From: Leadbetterella sp. | GTDB taxonomy: Bacteria > Bacteroidota > Bacteroidia > Cytophagales > Spirosomataceae | Length of the DNA stretch: 64,000 bases | NCBI GenBank assembly: GCA_019638185.1 | Contig: JAHBUH010000001.1 | Coordinates: forward strand, 124,001 to 188,000 | Direction: 5' to 3' | Shown: one piece after another, positions 1 through 8,554 of the stretch | How positions within the stretch are numbered: position 1 is the stretch's first letter | How the letters are laid out: the number at the start of each line of letters is the position of its first letter | Program-made: the position numbers and the translations under genes | Notes under the pieces: model-generated | Told to the model about the DNA's origin: nothing | Databases searched by the model: none | Seen by the model: the letters and a program-made list of their open reading frames with translations, nothing else

Positions 1-474
1 CATCAGGGCTTCGGGCTCCAGATCGCTGTACCGCCGGATATTCTGCGCTATCAGGTCCGCATTTTCCAGCTTAAAACGCTCCGTAAACATATTCGGGTAG
101 AAATTCCGGATAAAAGCGGCGCTGCCCTTTTCTCCGATGAATGCGCGGGTTTTGTCCCGTTCTTTCTTCTTTTGTTCGCTGTCGGCAGCGGCAGAAGAAT
201 GGAAGAGACCCAGTCCCTGCACTTCTTCCGGATGCTGCGCAGCGTATTCCAGGGCAATATACCCGCCCATGGAATGACCGATGATCACCGGGTTTTCTAT
301 CTTTTTGGAGGTGATAAAATCTCGGAGATCATCGGCATACTCTTTAATAGTGGTATACCCGGTGCTGGACGCATGATCAAACACGTGCGACGTATAATAC
401 GTGTGAATGCACGGCAGGAAATCCTCCCATACCGCTGCATCCTCTCCAAACCCGTGTATCCAGATAATATCCAT
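1..474 (-). CDS. alpha/beta hydrolase, partial (C-terminus beyond window)
   Basis: This is the N-terminal 158 residues of an alpha/beta-fold hydrolase reading off the left edge. It starts MDIIWIHGFGED, where the HGFG segment fits the oxyanion-hole strand-loop of the fold. The nucleophile elbow GHSMGGY supplies the expected catalytic Ser; the acid and His lie outside the window. There is no signal peptide, so it is probably cytoplasmic. Its ATG shares one base with the TAA of the upstream nucleotidyltransferase gene (TAATG), so the two are very likely translationally coupled. The substrate cannot be told from the sequence; esterase, thioesterase and haloperoxidase-like enzymes share these motifs. 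Confidence 0.85.
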   Translation of the reverse strand, partial: MDIIWIHGFGEDAAVWEDFLPCIHTYYTSHVFDHASSTGYTTIKEYADDLRDFITSKKIENPVIIGHSMGGYIALEYAAQHPEEVQGLGLFHSSAAADSEQKKKERDKTRAFIGEKGSAAFIRNFYPNMFTERFKLENADLIAQNIRRYSDLEPEALM

Positions 475-1376
475 TAATCCCAGAGTTTCTCAGGGTACTG
501 TCCTTCTTTCACCAGCTTGATAAGTGCCTGGCCTACCGGCTCCTTATCTTCCGGGTAGGTCACCCCGAACCAGTCGGATGAATTGGTGAACACCTTGCAC
601 TTCCCTTTCCCTTCTTCCATCAGATTGCTCATCACCTTCGGAATGTAAAATTCCGCTTTAGGAGCATCAAAGTTCGCACGTGCATAGGCATGGAACATCT
701 TTTCTATTTCGGGGAAAACTTCCGGTTTAAAGCCCCAGAAATTCATGGAAACAGGGGTGTCATCGTCCAGGATCTGCGGTTCACCCAGGTCGTGAAAAAC
801 AATATTCCCGTCGGGAAGCCGCTCGATCTTCGTTCTTTCCACCACATCCGTCAGGTAGCCGTCTTCATTGACCGTACACACGCCCCTGGATACCGTACCG
901 TTTTCTGACAGCGTGTTTTTCAGCTTATAGCTTACCAGCGCATGAACGTCCGGGTTACTGTCTTCCTGCAGGAAACGGGCCAGGGTTTCAAACGCCTCAC
1001 GACCGTAAAAATCATCGGCATTGATCACCGCAAAAGGCGTTTGGGTGTTTTCCCAGGCACACAGCACGGCGTGGCCGGTTCCCCAGGGTTTCTGCCGGTT
1101 TACATCGCCCAGGTCGGCAGGCAGGTAGGAGTCATATCCCTGTATTGCAAAATCATATTCGATCTTTCCGTCCAGCTTGGGCCCGAAAAGCTGGATGCAA
1201 TCCTCGCGCAGCTCTTCACGTATAATAAACACCACTTTGCCAAACCCGCTCCGGATAGCATCATACAGTGAATAATCTATAATGGTTTCTCCATTGGGGC
1301 CGAAAGAGTCCAGTTGCTTAATGCCACCATAACGGCTGCCCATTCCGGCAGCAAGAATCAATAAAGTAGGTTTCAT
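474..1376 (-). CDS. sugar-phosphate nucleotidyltransferase family protein
   Basis: About 300 residues with an N-terminal nucleotide-binding signature LLILAAGMGSRYGG followed by KQLD, typical of NTP transferases of the GlmU/GalU/RfbA superfamily. The segment FAVINADDFYG holds the usual metal-binding Asp. The family transfers a nucleotide to a sugar phosphate; the actual sugar is unknown. I start at the ATG giving MKPTLLILAAG rather than the in-frame TTG two codons upstream, because a -7 box (TATTTTTG) lies about 27 bases upstream of this ATG. It is the first gene of a coupled pair with the hydrolase to its left. Confidence 0.85.
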   Translation of the reverse strand: MKPTLLILAAGMGSRYGGIKQLDSFGPNGETIIDYSLYDAIRSGFGKVVFIIREELREDCIQLFGPKLDGKIEYDFAIQGYDSYLPADLGDVNRQKPWGTGHAVLCAWENTQTPFAVINADDFYGREAFETLARFLQEDSNPDVHALVSYKLKNTLSENGTVSRGVCTVNEDGYLTDVVERTKIERLPDGNIVFHDLGEPQILDDDTPVSMNFWGFKPEVFPEIEKMFHAYARANFDAPKAEFYIPKVMSNLMEEGKGKCKVFTNSSDWFGVTYPEDKEPVGQALIKLVKEGQYPEKLWD

Positions 1377-1402
1377 TGACAATTTTTAAAATTTAATCGC
1401 TG

Positions 1403-1410
1403 CAAAAATA
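1403..1410 (-). promoter_or_regulatory. -7 promoter box for the nucleotidyltransferase gene
   Basis: Read on the minus strand this is TATTTTTG followed by C, an exact match to the Bacteroidota -7 consensus TAnnTTTGC. It lies 27 bases upstream of the ATG at 1376. No -33 TTG at the usual 19-21 base distance is visible, so only the -7 element is supported. Confidence 0.5.
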
Positions 1411-1559
1411 CGGCTTTCGCGGACAAAAGCGTAACCCTCACTCAAATAATCCCGATACTGATCCACGAAAACCGGAATTATATCGATTGTTTACCTTTAT
1501 CTTCTCCCGAATATTCCGGGATTTCTCTAAATTTATGCATTAAAACCTAAACTGTATAT

Positions 1560-4500
1560 ATGAGGAAAATACTTTTACTGTTGCTTCTTTTGACAGGGCA
1601 GGCGGCGGTTTTTGCACAGCCCAATCAAAACGGCGTGCAGGATAAACGCCCCGGCTATTTCCTGTTCAAAAATGCTACCATCCATGTGGATCCGGGCACC
1701 GTTCTGGAAGACGCATGGCTTCTGATCAAAGAAGATAAAATTGAAAAGGTAGGGAAAAACTTTGACTACCCGAAATCCGCCCGGGTGATTGACCTCCAGG
1801 GCCGGCACATCTATCCCTCTTTTGTAGACATCTATTCGGATTACGGCCTGCCTGAGCTGAAGCGCCCTATGGGTGGCGGCCGCGGCGGTGCTGCCATGAG
1901 CTTCGAGTCGGAAAAGAAGGGGGCCTATGCCTATAATCAGGCCATCAAACCGGAAGTAAAGGCGGCTGAGGTCTTCGTCATTAACCCCAAAGCGGCCGAT
2001 GAACTCCGTAAGATCGGTTTCGGATCCGTGGTATCTCACCTGAAAGACGGTATTGTCAGGGGAAACTCCGTGCTGCTTACCCTGGGAGAGGAAAAAGACA
2101 GCAAGTCGCTCATCAAAGCCGATGTCTCCTCACACTACTCCTTCCTGAAAGGCCTGAGTACCCAGACCTACCCGGTTTCCCTCATGGGCTGTGTGGCGCT
2201 CCTGCGCCAGACCTACTACGATGCCGACTGGTACAAAAAAACCAAAGACCAGCCGGAGCGTAACCTGTCTATGGAAGCTTTTGCCGCTAACCAGAGCCTG
2301 CCTTCCGTGTTCCAGAGCAGCAGTTTTCATGATGCACTGCGGATCGATAAGCTGGGCAAAGAATTTGGCGTGAAATACATCATTAAATCAGGGGGCGATG
2401 ATTACAAGCGCATCGATGAGATCAAAGCGCTGAACACCCACCTCATTCTTCCGCTGAATTTCCCCAAAGCCCTGGATGTGGAAGACCCCATAGATGCTGA
2501 AAACGTGGCCCTGGGGGATCTGAAGCACTGGGAGCTGGCTCCCGCTAACCCGGCAGCCGTAGCGGCTAAAGGCATAGACTTTTCCATTACCACGGCTGAC
2601 CTGCCGCTGAAAGCTGCTTTCTTTACCCAGCTTCAGGCGGCCATTAAAGCCGGCCTGAGTAAAAAAGATGCGCTGGCGGCCCTCACGGTAAACCCCTCGC
2701 GTATCCTGAAGATCGAAGACAAGGTGGGTACCCTGAAGACCGGCCTGCTGGCTAACTTCCTTATCACCGATAAAGATATCTTCGAAGAAAAAGCGAAAAT
2801 CCTGGAAAACTGGGTGCAGGGAGCCAAGTTTGTGATAAACGATGTCTCTACCTCCGCTATAGCCGGGAAATACAATACCACCATTCCCGGGTTTAACCGC
2901 CTGACCGTTTCCGGGGAGCCGGAAAAACCAGCCCTGGAACTGGCCATGGACACCGTGAAAGTGAAGCCTACCGTCAGCCGCGATAAAAACTTTCTGACCA
3001 TTACCTACCGGAAGGGCAATGAAGGCGTATCCCGCCTCACCGGCCTCATCGGGGAGAAAAAGATCACCGGCCAGGGCGTAGATGCCAAAGGCCAGGCCTT
3101 TAACTGGACGGCTACGCTCATTGAAGAAAATGCAGCCGCTGCCAAAGCGGATTCAGCCGGCGCCCGTACCCGGCCTGCCCCTGCCAAAGGTGGCGTGCTT
3201 TACCCGTTTGTAGCCTTCGGAAACAAAGAACTACCCCGTTCTGAAGACCTGCTGATCAAAAACGCCACCGTATGGACCAATGAAAAGGAAGGTACCCTGG
3301 TGACTGACGTGCTGGTGAAAAACGGTAAGATCCATTCGGTAGGGAAAAACCTGGCCGCTGGTAATGCCCGGGTTATAGACGGTACGGGTAAACACCTCAC
3401 AAACGGCATCATTGATGAACACAGCCATATCGCCCTCTTCTCCATTAATGAAGTGGAGTCGGTTTCCTCTGAAGTACGACAGGAAGATGTGATTAACTCT
3501 GAGGATATCAATATCTACCGCCAGCTGGCCGGTGGGGTGACCACTTCCCAGCTGCTGCACGGCTCGGCCGACTGTATCGGGGGCCAATCGGCCATCGTGA
3601 AGCTGAAATGGGGAGAATCACCTGAGAAACTGATCATCCCGAACTCACCCAAATTCATCAAATTTGCCCTGGGCGAAAACGTGAAAAGAGGAAACTCCAG
3701 CACCACCCCTAACCGCTATCCCATCACCCGGATGGGCGTGGAACAGGTGTTTGTGGATGCCTTCACCCGGGCCATTGCCTATAAAAAAGAGTGGGAAACC
3801 TATAACAAGGCCAAAATAAAAACCGGCTTAACGGCGCCTAAGCGCGACCTGGAGCTGGATGCCCTGGTGGAGATCCTGAACGGTGAACGCCACATCACCT
3901 GCCACTCTTACGTGCAGTCGGAGATTAACATGCTCATGAAAGTGGCCGACTCCCTCGGGTTTAAGATCAATACCTTCACCCATATCCTGGAAGGCTACAA
4001 GCTGGCCGATAAAATGAAGGCGAGAAGCATTAACGGCTCTACCTTCTCCGACTGGTGGGCTTATAAAATGGAAGTGAAAGAGGCCATACCGTTTAACGCG
4101 GCCATCCTGAATAAAATGGGCATCACCACCGCCATTAACTCGGATGACGCCGAAATGGCCAGAAGACTGAACCAGGAAGCGGCTAAAACCGTGCTTTACG
4201 GCGGACTTACCGAAGAAGAAGCCTGGAAGACCGTAACCCTGAACCCGGCTAAAATGCTGAAGCTGGATGATCGCCTGGGCTCGGTGAAGAGCGGCAAAGA
4301 CGCTGACCTGGTGCTCTGGACCGATAACCCGCTTTCTATCTATGCCAAGCCTGAAAAAACCATCATTGACGGTACCGTTTATTTCGACCTGGACACCAAG
4401 GATCAGAAAGAAAAAGAGCTCCGTGACGAGAAAAACCGGCTGATCCAGATCCTCCTGGCCGAGAAAGGCAAAGGGACCCCTACGGAAAGGCCCGTGATGC

Positions 4501-4607
4501 GGCAGCGCCAGGAGCACATCCACTGTGACCACATCATGGAATATGACGGCGTGTCCGTTGAAAATCTCGATTTGTTCTTACGTATCTTAAACGCCAGCGG
4601 TAAATGA
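1560..4607 (+). CDS. exported double amidohydrolase-domain protein
   Basis: 1015 residues with a signal peptide (MRKILLLLLLLTGQAAVFAQ) and two imidazolonepropionase-like amidohydrolase modules. The C-terminal module (about 560-960) looks active: metal-binding HSH at 621-623, further His at 782 (TCHSY) and 808 (FTHIL), and Asp in NSDDAE at 862-863. The N-terminal module (about 30-430) keeps the fold markers (HIYPSFVDIYSDYG, the ALTVNPSRILKIEDKVGTLKTG tail-type signature) but has no HxH, so it is probably non-catalytic. The reaction is unknown; relatives cleave cyclic amides or dipeptides. The next gene overlaps it by four bases (ATGA). Confidence 0.85.
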   Translation: MRKILLLLLLLTGQAAVFAQPNQNGVQDKRPGYFLFKNATIHVDPGTVLEDAWLLIKEDKIEKVGKNFDYPKSARVIDLQGRHIYPSFVDIYSDYGLPELKRPMGGGRGGAAMSFESEKKGAYAYNQAIKPEVKAAEVFVINPKAADELRKIGFGSVVSHLKDGIVRGNSVLLTLGEEKDSKSLIKADVSSHYSFLKGLSTQTYPVSLMGCVALLRQTYYDADWYKKTKDQPERNLSMEAFAANQSLPSVFQSSSFHDALRIDKLGKEFGVKYIIKSGGDDYKRIDEIKALNTHLILPLNFPKALDVEDPIDAENVALGDLKHWELAPANPAAVAAKGIDFSITTADLPLKAAFFTQLQAAIKAGLSKKDALAALTVNPSRILKIEDKVGTLKTGLLANFLITDKDIFEEKAKILENWVQGAKFVINDVSTSAIAGKYNTTIPGFNRLTVSGEPEKPALELAMDTVKVKPTVSRDKNFLTITYRKGNEGVSRLTGLIGEKKITGQGVDAKGQAFNWTATLIEENAAAAKADSAGARTRPAPAKGGVLYPFVAFGNKELPRSEDLLIKNATVWTNEKEGTLVTDVLVKNGKIHSVGKNLAAGNARVIDGTGKHLTNGIIDEHSHIALFSINEVESVSSEVRQEDVINSEDINIYRQLAGGVTTSQLLHGSADCIGGQSAIVKLKWGESPEKLIIPNSPKFIKFALGENVKRGNSSTTPNRYPITRMGVEQVFVDAFTRAIAYKKEWETYNKAKIKTGLTAPKRDLELDALVEILNGERHITCHSYVQSEINMLMKVADSLGFKINTFTHILEGYKLADKMKARSINGSTFSDWWAYKMEVKEAIPFNAAILNKMGITTAINSDDAEMARRLNQEAAKTVLYGGLTEEEAWKTVTLNPAKMLKLDDRLGSVKSGKDADLVLWTDNPLSIYAKPEKTIIDGTVYFDLDTKDQKEKELRDEKNRLIQILLAEKGKGTPTERPVMRQRQEHIHCDHIMEYDGVSVENLDLFLRILNASGK

Positions 4608-5899
4608 AAAAACTAATTATATCCCTGTTTTGCCTGCTCTCCGGAACGGCTTTTGCCCAGAACCCGGGCGCCGGAAAAGCATCCGCAGAACCCGTACTTT
4701 TCTACAATGCGCATATTTTCACCGGTAACGGCACCGAGCATGCCGCCGGTTCCATGCTGATTGAAAAGGGGCTCATCAAAGAGGTTTCGGCCTCTGATCT
4801 GTCGGCCAAATACCCGAACGCCAAAAAGGTAAATGTGGAAGGCCGGCATATTTATCCCGGCATTATCTCACCGGCCAGTACACTGGGCCTGGCAGAAATA
4901 GAATCCAGCCGGCCTACGCTGGACTATAACGAGCTGGGCGATTATAACCCGAACGTGCGGGCGCTGGTGGCCTACAATACCGACTCCGAGGTGATCCCCA
5001 CCGTAAGAGGTAACGGGGTGCTCATCACCCAGGCTACGCCTTCAGGCGGAGTGATCTCGGGGCGTTCTTCCATTTTCTACCTAGACGGCTGGAACTGGGA
5101 AGATGCCGTGCTGAAGCCGGATGACGGGCTTTGGCTCAACTGGCCCCGGCGAATGAGCCCCAGCTTTAATTTCCAGACCATGACCCGGGAGCTTCAGAAA
5201 AATGAGCACTACCAGAAAACCGTGGATGAACTGCGGGAGCTTTTTGCGCAGTCGGTGGCCCAGAAAGCAGGTGGTGATCCGTACGATAACCTCAAACTAA
5301 CCGCCCTTAACGGCATCCTGAGCGGTGACCAGCGCCTGTTTATCCAGGCCGGAACCGATAAAGAAGTCATAGAAGCCATTAATTTCTGCAAGGAAGTAGG
5401 GGTGAAGCACCCCGTGGTGGTAGGCGCGGTCACTTCCGAGCTGGCCATCCAGACTCTGAAAGAAAATAATGTGCCTATCATTGTTTCACCTACCCACCGC
5501 TTACCGGATCGCGTGGACTCTGATGTGTGGGAGGCCTATAAGCTGCCCGCCTACCTGGCCGGAAAAGGGCTGACCGTAGGGCTTCACTATAACGATTCCT
5601 ACTGGAGAACCCGTAACCTCCCGTTTGTGGCCGGAAATACCGTAGCACACGGGCTTACCAAAGCCCAGGCGCTGGCCCTCATTACTTCCTCTAACGCAAA
5701 GATCCTGGGCATCGATCAATGGGTGGGTACCCTGGAAGCCGGGAAACACGCCACCTTCATCATCAGTGAAGGAGATATCCTGGATATGCGCACGGCAAAG
5801 GTGACCCGCGCCTTCATCCGCGGTGCCGAAGTAAACCTGGATGATAAGCAGAAACGACTGGCTAATAAGTACTTTGAGAAGTACGGACTCAGTAAATAA
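4604..5899 (+). CDS. exported amidohydrolase-like protein lacking the HxH motif
   Basis: 431 residues with signal peptide MKKLIISLFCLLSGTAFAQ. The layout is that of an amidohydrolase: N-terminal composite beta segment, HIYPGIISPAS where the metal-binding HxH would normally follow, and the C-terminal LITSSNAKILGIDQWVGTL signature. The metal-binding His pair is absent, so catalysis by the usual mechanism is doubtful. It is closely related in plan to the N-terminal half of the preceding gene, with which it overlaps by four bases, so the two proteins are likely made together and may form a complex in the periplasm. An intrinsic terminator follows. Confidence 0.8.
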   Translation: MKKLIISLFCLLSGTAFAQNPGAGKASAEPVLFYNAHIFTGNGTEHAAGSMLIEKGLIKEVSASDLSAKYPNAKKVNVEGRHIYPGIISPASTLGLAEIESSRPTLDYNELGDYNPNVRALVAYNTDSEVIPTVRGNGVLITQATPSGGVISGRSSIFYLDGWNWEDAVLKPDDGLWLNWPRRMSPSFNFQTMTRELQKNEHYQKTVDELRELFAQSVAQKAGGDPYDNLKLTALNGILSGDQRLFIQAGTDKEVIEAINFCKEVGVKHPVVVGAVTSELAIQTLKENNVPIIVSPTHRLPDRVDSDVWEAYKLPAYLAGKGLTVGLHYNDSYWRTRNLPFVAGNTVAHGLTKAQALALITSSNAKILGIDQWVGTLEAGKHATFIISEGDILDMRTAKVTRAFIRGAEVNLDDKQKRLANKYFEKYGLSK

Positions 5900-5920
5900 G
5901 CCGGGATTCAATAAAATATC

Positions 5921-5955
5921 AAAGGCTGTCTCTGGAAAGAGGCAGCCTTTTTTCT
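5921..5955 (+). terminator. intrinsic terminator after the amidohydrolase pair
   Basis: A 12-base-pair stem (5921-5932 with 5939-5950, one G-T pair) closes a six-base loop and runs into a T tract. It ends the two-gene amidohydrolase transcript 22 bases after the stop codon. Confidence 0.85.
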
Positions 5956-6001
5956 TGGGGAATACCCTATTTCAGGATTGAAAAAATCCCCTTTTTAAGG
6001 G

Positions 6002-6033
6002 ATTGATGCCTGTTTCTAAACCGCCTAGTTTTG
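6002..6033 (+). promoter_or_regulatory. Bacteroidota promoter for the small lipoprotein gene
   Basis: A -33 ATTG (6002-6005) is separated by 20 bases from a -7 TAGTTTTG (6026-6033, followed by C), matching the TTG / TAnnTTTGC consensus. It lies 40 bases before the ATG at 6073. Confidence 0.7.
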
Positions 6034-6072
6034 CATTATCAAAAAGAAGTTAAAACTTAAAAAAAGCAAATT

Positions 6073-6474
6073 ATGAAAAAGTTTCTGTTAATGGGTCTTA
6101 TGTTCATCAGTCTGGCAGCATGTAAAAAGGATAAAGATCCTGCACCTGATCTGGCCACCCGGGCCTCCGGTACCTTTATTGCTACCCGGTTTATCTACCA
6201 GGGGACCAATATTCCGCTAACCGGTGGGACGGAAATAGCCATTATACTTCAAAAGAATACGGCTGAAACCGTTAACGGGTCCCTCCGGCTTAAGATGCAG
6301 GGGCAGTCTACTACTGAACAATCACTGGGAACGCTTACCGTTAAGGATGCCGGCAGCGGCATGGATCTGCTGGAAAGCGGTATAAAGGTAGGCAGCATCA
6401 GCAGTGATAACCAGCTTTCTGTCTCCGGAGAAGATGAAGACGGAGTGTATGAGATTATTGCTAAAAAGCAATAA
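6073..6474 (+). CDS. small lipoprotein of unknown function
   Basis: 133 residues with a lipoprotein signal: hydrophobic MKKFLLMGLMFISLAAC with the lipidated Cys at residue 17, followed by a charged KKDKDPAP linker. The rest (about 30-133) alternates beta-strand-like segments with Gly/Thr-rich turns and resembles the small single-domain beta lipoproteins common in Bacteroidota, but I recognise no named family. It stands alone between a terminator and the tyrA-like gene, with its own consensus promoter. Confidence 0.75.
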   Translation: MKKFLLMGLMFISLAACKKDKDPAPDLATRASGTFIATRFIYQGTNIPLTGGTEIAIILQKNTAETVNGSLRLKMQGQSTTEQSLGTLTVKDAGSGMDLLESGIKVGSISSDNQLSVSGEDEDGVYEIIAKKQ

Positions 6475-6487
6475 CGCTACGAATCAG

Positions 6488-6513
6488 GGCAGGGTCTCAC
6501 TGGAGACTCTGCC
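6488..6513 (+). other. 11-bp stem-loop downstream of the lipoprotein gene
   Basis: Positions 6488-6498 pair with 6503-6513 (one G-T pair) around a four-base loop, beginning 13 bases after the lipoprotein stop codon. There is no T tract on either side, so it could be an mRNA 3'-end stabiliser or a T-less terminator. Its role is not shown by the sequence. Confidence 0.45.
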
Positions 6514-6640
6514 TCCACACTACTTTACTTCCTCGCTACGGGATGTGGAAATGATTGCCCCAAAGCAGTAGCACAGAACAGCTTGCCGGGAGTTTCTGCG
6601 TCTTTTTCCCTGCCCTCTTTTATTTCCCCCCCCTTTACGG

Positions 6641-6648
6641 TAAATTTG
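6641..6648 (+). promoter_or_regulatory. -7 promoter box for the prephenate dehydrogenase gene
   Basis: TAAATTTG matches TAnnTTTG and sits 20 bases upstream of the ATG at 6668. The region 20 bases further upstream has T-rich sequence but no clear TTG. Confidence 0.45.
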
Positions 6649-6667
6649 TCGTTTCAAAAAAAGAAAT

Positions 6668-7921
6668 ATGAAAATTGGTGTGATCGGCCTCGGCGACATG
6701 GGAAAGCTCTTTGCCCGGGTATGGGCCCAAAAGGGCTATGAAGTGTACGGCTGTGATCTTCCTGACCGCACGGAAGCGCTGAGGGAAGCTCTCCCCGGTG
6801 TGCATGTGCTGGAAGATGCCGTGGCCGTCTCCCGCATCAGTGACATCATCATGTATGCCGTAGAGACCGAGCGCATCGAAGAAGTAGCCCGTATGGCGGG
6901 CCCTTCCACGAAATTCGGTGCCGTGGTCACGGGCCAGACCTCCGTGAAAACCCCGGAAGTGCTGGCTTTTGAAAAACATTTACCCCACGATGCCCAGATC
7001 GTAGGTTCACATGCCCTTTTCGGGCCCTCTATTTCACCGGAAGGGGAGATCGTGGCCATGTACAGGCATCGCTGTACGGATGAGGCCTTTGAGCAGGTCA
7101 GGGAGCTCTACCGCTCTACCGGAGCCACCGTGGAAGAACTGGACAGCTACCGCACCCATGACCAGATGATGGCCGATATCCAGGTGATCACCCACGTGGG
7201 TTTTGAAAGCCTGGGCACGGCGTTTATGCACCGCAAGGTTTATCCCTGGGAAGACAAAAGCCAGATCCAGGGCATTGATAATATTAAGCTGCTGCTTACG
7301 CTGAGGATATTCTCGTACAAACCCCACGTGTATTCGGGGCTGGCCTTTGAAAATCCTTTTGCCATCCGGGATGTCCGGAAATTTGCCCTGATTGAAAATG
7401 AGCTTTTCGGCTGGATGATCACGGAAAACCGGAAAATGCTGGAAGCACGCGTGTTTAAAGCGCGCGACAAGGTCTTTTCAGCTCCCCAGGCGGAAATGAT
7501 GCTGGATGATTCCCTGCTCCGGGAATACACCCTGAACCCCGGCAGTAATCATAAGCCTAACTCTCACCTGAGCCTGCTGACCATGGTCTGCACCTGGGCT
7601 GACCTGGGCATAAACCCGTACAAAAGCCTGGTCTGCCAGACGCCGCCTTTCCGGCTGCGGGTAGGGCTGGCCGAGTACCTTTTTAATAACGAAGACCTGC
7701 TGCGGGAGTCGCTGGATACGGCGCTGACCGATAAATCGAACTATATTGATGACCTGGCCTATCATACCGCGGTGCACGAGTGGACCAATATCCTGGAAAC
7801 AGGGGATAAGCGCGCCTATGAAAAGCAGTTTATGGCCACCAGCAGCTTCCTGGGTGATCGCCTGCAGGAAGGACGTGAAAAGAGTACCCTCCTGTTAAAC
7901 CGCTTAAACCATCGCCGATGA
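6668..7921 (+). CDS. tyrA: prephenate dehydrogenase, yeast-Tyr1-like
   Basis: 417 residues. The N-terminus MKIGVIGLGDMG is a Rossmann dinucleotide-binding loop (GLGDMG at 7-12). The segments TGQTSVKTPEVLAFEKHLP, SHALFGPSISPEG and the HDQMMADIQVITH helix recall the fungal Tyr1 prephenate dehydrogenase more than the usual short bacterial TyrA. The predicted reaction is NAD(P)-dependent oxidative decarboxylation of prephenate to 4-hydroxyphenylpyruvate, for tyrosine. The length is close to fungal Tyr1 (about 450) and longer than bacterial TyrA cores (about 280). The stop overlaps the next gene by four bases (ATGA). Function is inferred from these motifs only. Confidence 0.8.
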   Translation: MKIGVIGLGDMGKLFARVWAQKGYEVYGCDLPDRTEALREALPGVHVLEDAVAVSRISDIIMYAVETERIEEVARMAGPSTKFGAVVTGQTSVKTPEVLAFEKHLPHDAQIVGSHALFGPSISPEGEIVAMYRHRCTDEAFEQVRELYRSTGATVEELDSYRTHDQMMADIQVITHVGFESLGTAFMHRKVYPWEDKSQIQGIDNIKLLLTLRIFSYKPHVYSGLAFENPFAIRDVRKFALIENELFGWMITENRKMLEARVFKARDKVFSAPQAEMMLDDSLLREYTLNPGSNHKPNSHLSLLTMVCTWADLGINPYKSLVCQTPPFRLRVGLAEYLFNNEDLLRESLDTALTDKSNYIDDLAYHTAVHEWTNILETGDKRAYEKQFMATSSFLGDRLQEGREKSTLLLNRLNHRR

Positions 7922-8466
7922 AAGTAGACCTGAGCCAATACCGTAACCCGGAATATGACCACGGGGCTGGTGCCCTGAAAAGGCTGGCCTGGCACCTGTT
8001 CAGCAAGGCCTTCATCCATTCCCAGCTGCCTTTACCCGTGAGCTTTAAGCGGGCTGTGCTGAGAATTTTCGGGGCAAAAATAGGCCGGGGTGTGGTCATT
8101 AAGCCTAACGTGAACATTAAATACCCGTGGTTCCTGGAGATCGGAGACCACGCCTGGATAGGAGAGGAGGTGTGGATAGATAACCTGGTGATGGTCCGGA
8201 TCGGGGCCAGCTGCTGCCTGTCGCAGGGGGCTATGCTGCTGACCGGAAACCACGATTTCACCAAAACTACCTTTGATCTCATCACCGGGAGCATCACCCT
8301 GGAAGAGGGCGCCTGGCTGGGAGCGAAGACCGTGGTGTGCCCCGGAGTGACCGTAGGAAGCCACGCGGTATTGGCCGTAGGCTCTGTGGCTACGAAAAAC
8401 CTGGATGAGAGAACCATCTATCGGGGAAATCCGGCTATTTCGATAAAAAAACGTACCGTTAACTAA
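7918..8466 (+). CDS. WcaF-like hexapeptide-repeat acetyltransferase
   Basis: 182 residues. The N-terminal helix pair (RLAWHLFSKAFIHSQLPLP) precedes a left-handed beta-helix of hexapeptide turns: IGRGVVIKPNVNIKYP, IGDHAWIGEEVWIDN, and GAWLGAKTVVCPGVTVG. The catalytic-type His is seen in LLTGNHDF. WcaF-group enzymes acetylate sugars in colanic-acid or other exopolysaccharide pathways; the substrate here is unknown. It overlaps the preceding gene by four bases and is followed, after an A+T-rich gap, by a polyprenyl-phosphate sugar transferase, which fits a role in surface polysaccharide. Confidence 0.85.
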   Translation: MKVDLSQYRNPEYDHGAGALKRLAWHLFSKAFIHSQLPLPVSFKRAVLRIFGAKIGRGVVIKPNVNIKYPWFLEIGDHAWIGEEVWIDNLVMVRIGASCCLSQGAMLLTGNHDFTKTTFDLITGSITLEEGAWLGAKTVVCPGVTVGSHAVLAVGSVATKNLDERTIYRGNPAISIKKRTVN

Positions 8467-8554
8467 CTTTTTTTTTTATAATTACTACTATTGTATATTT
8501 TTACGGAGCCATGTAGAAAAAACACGTATAATAGAGAAATTTAGTGCCACTTTT

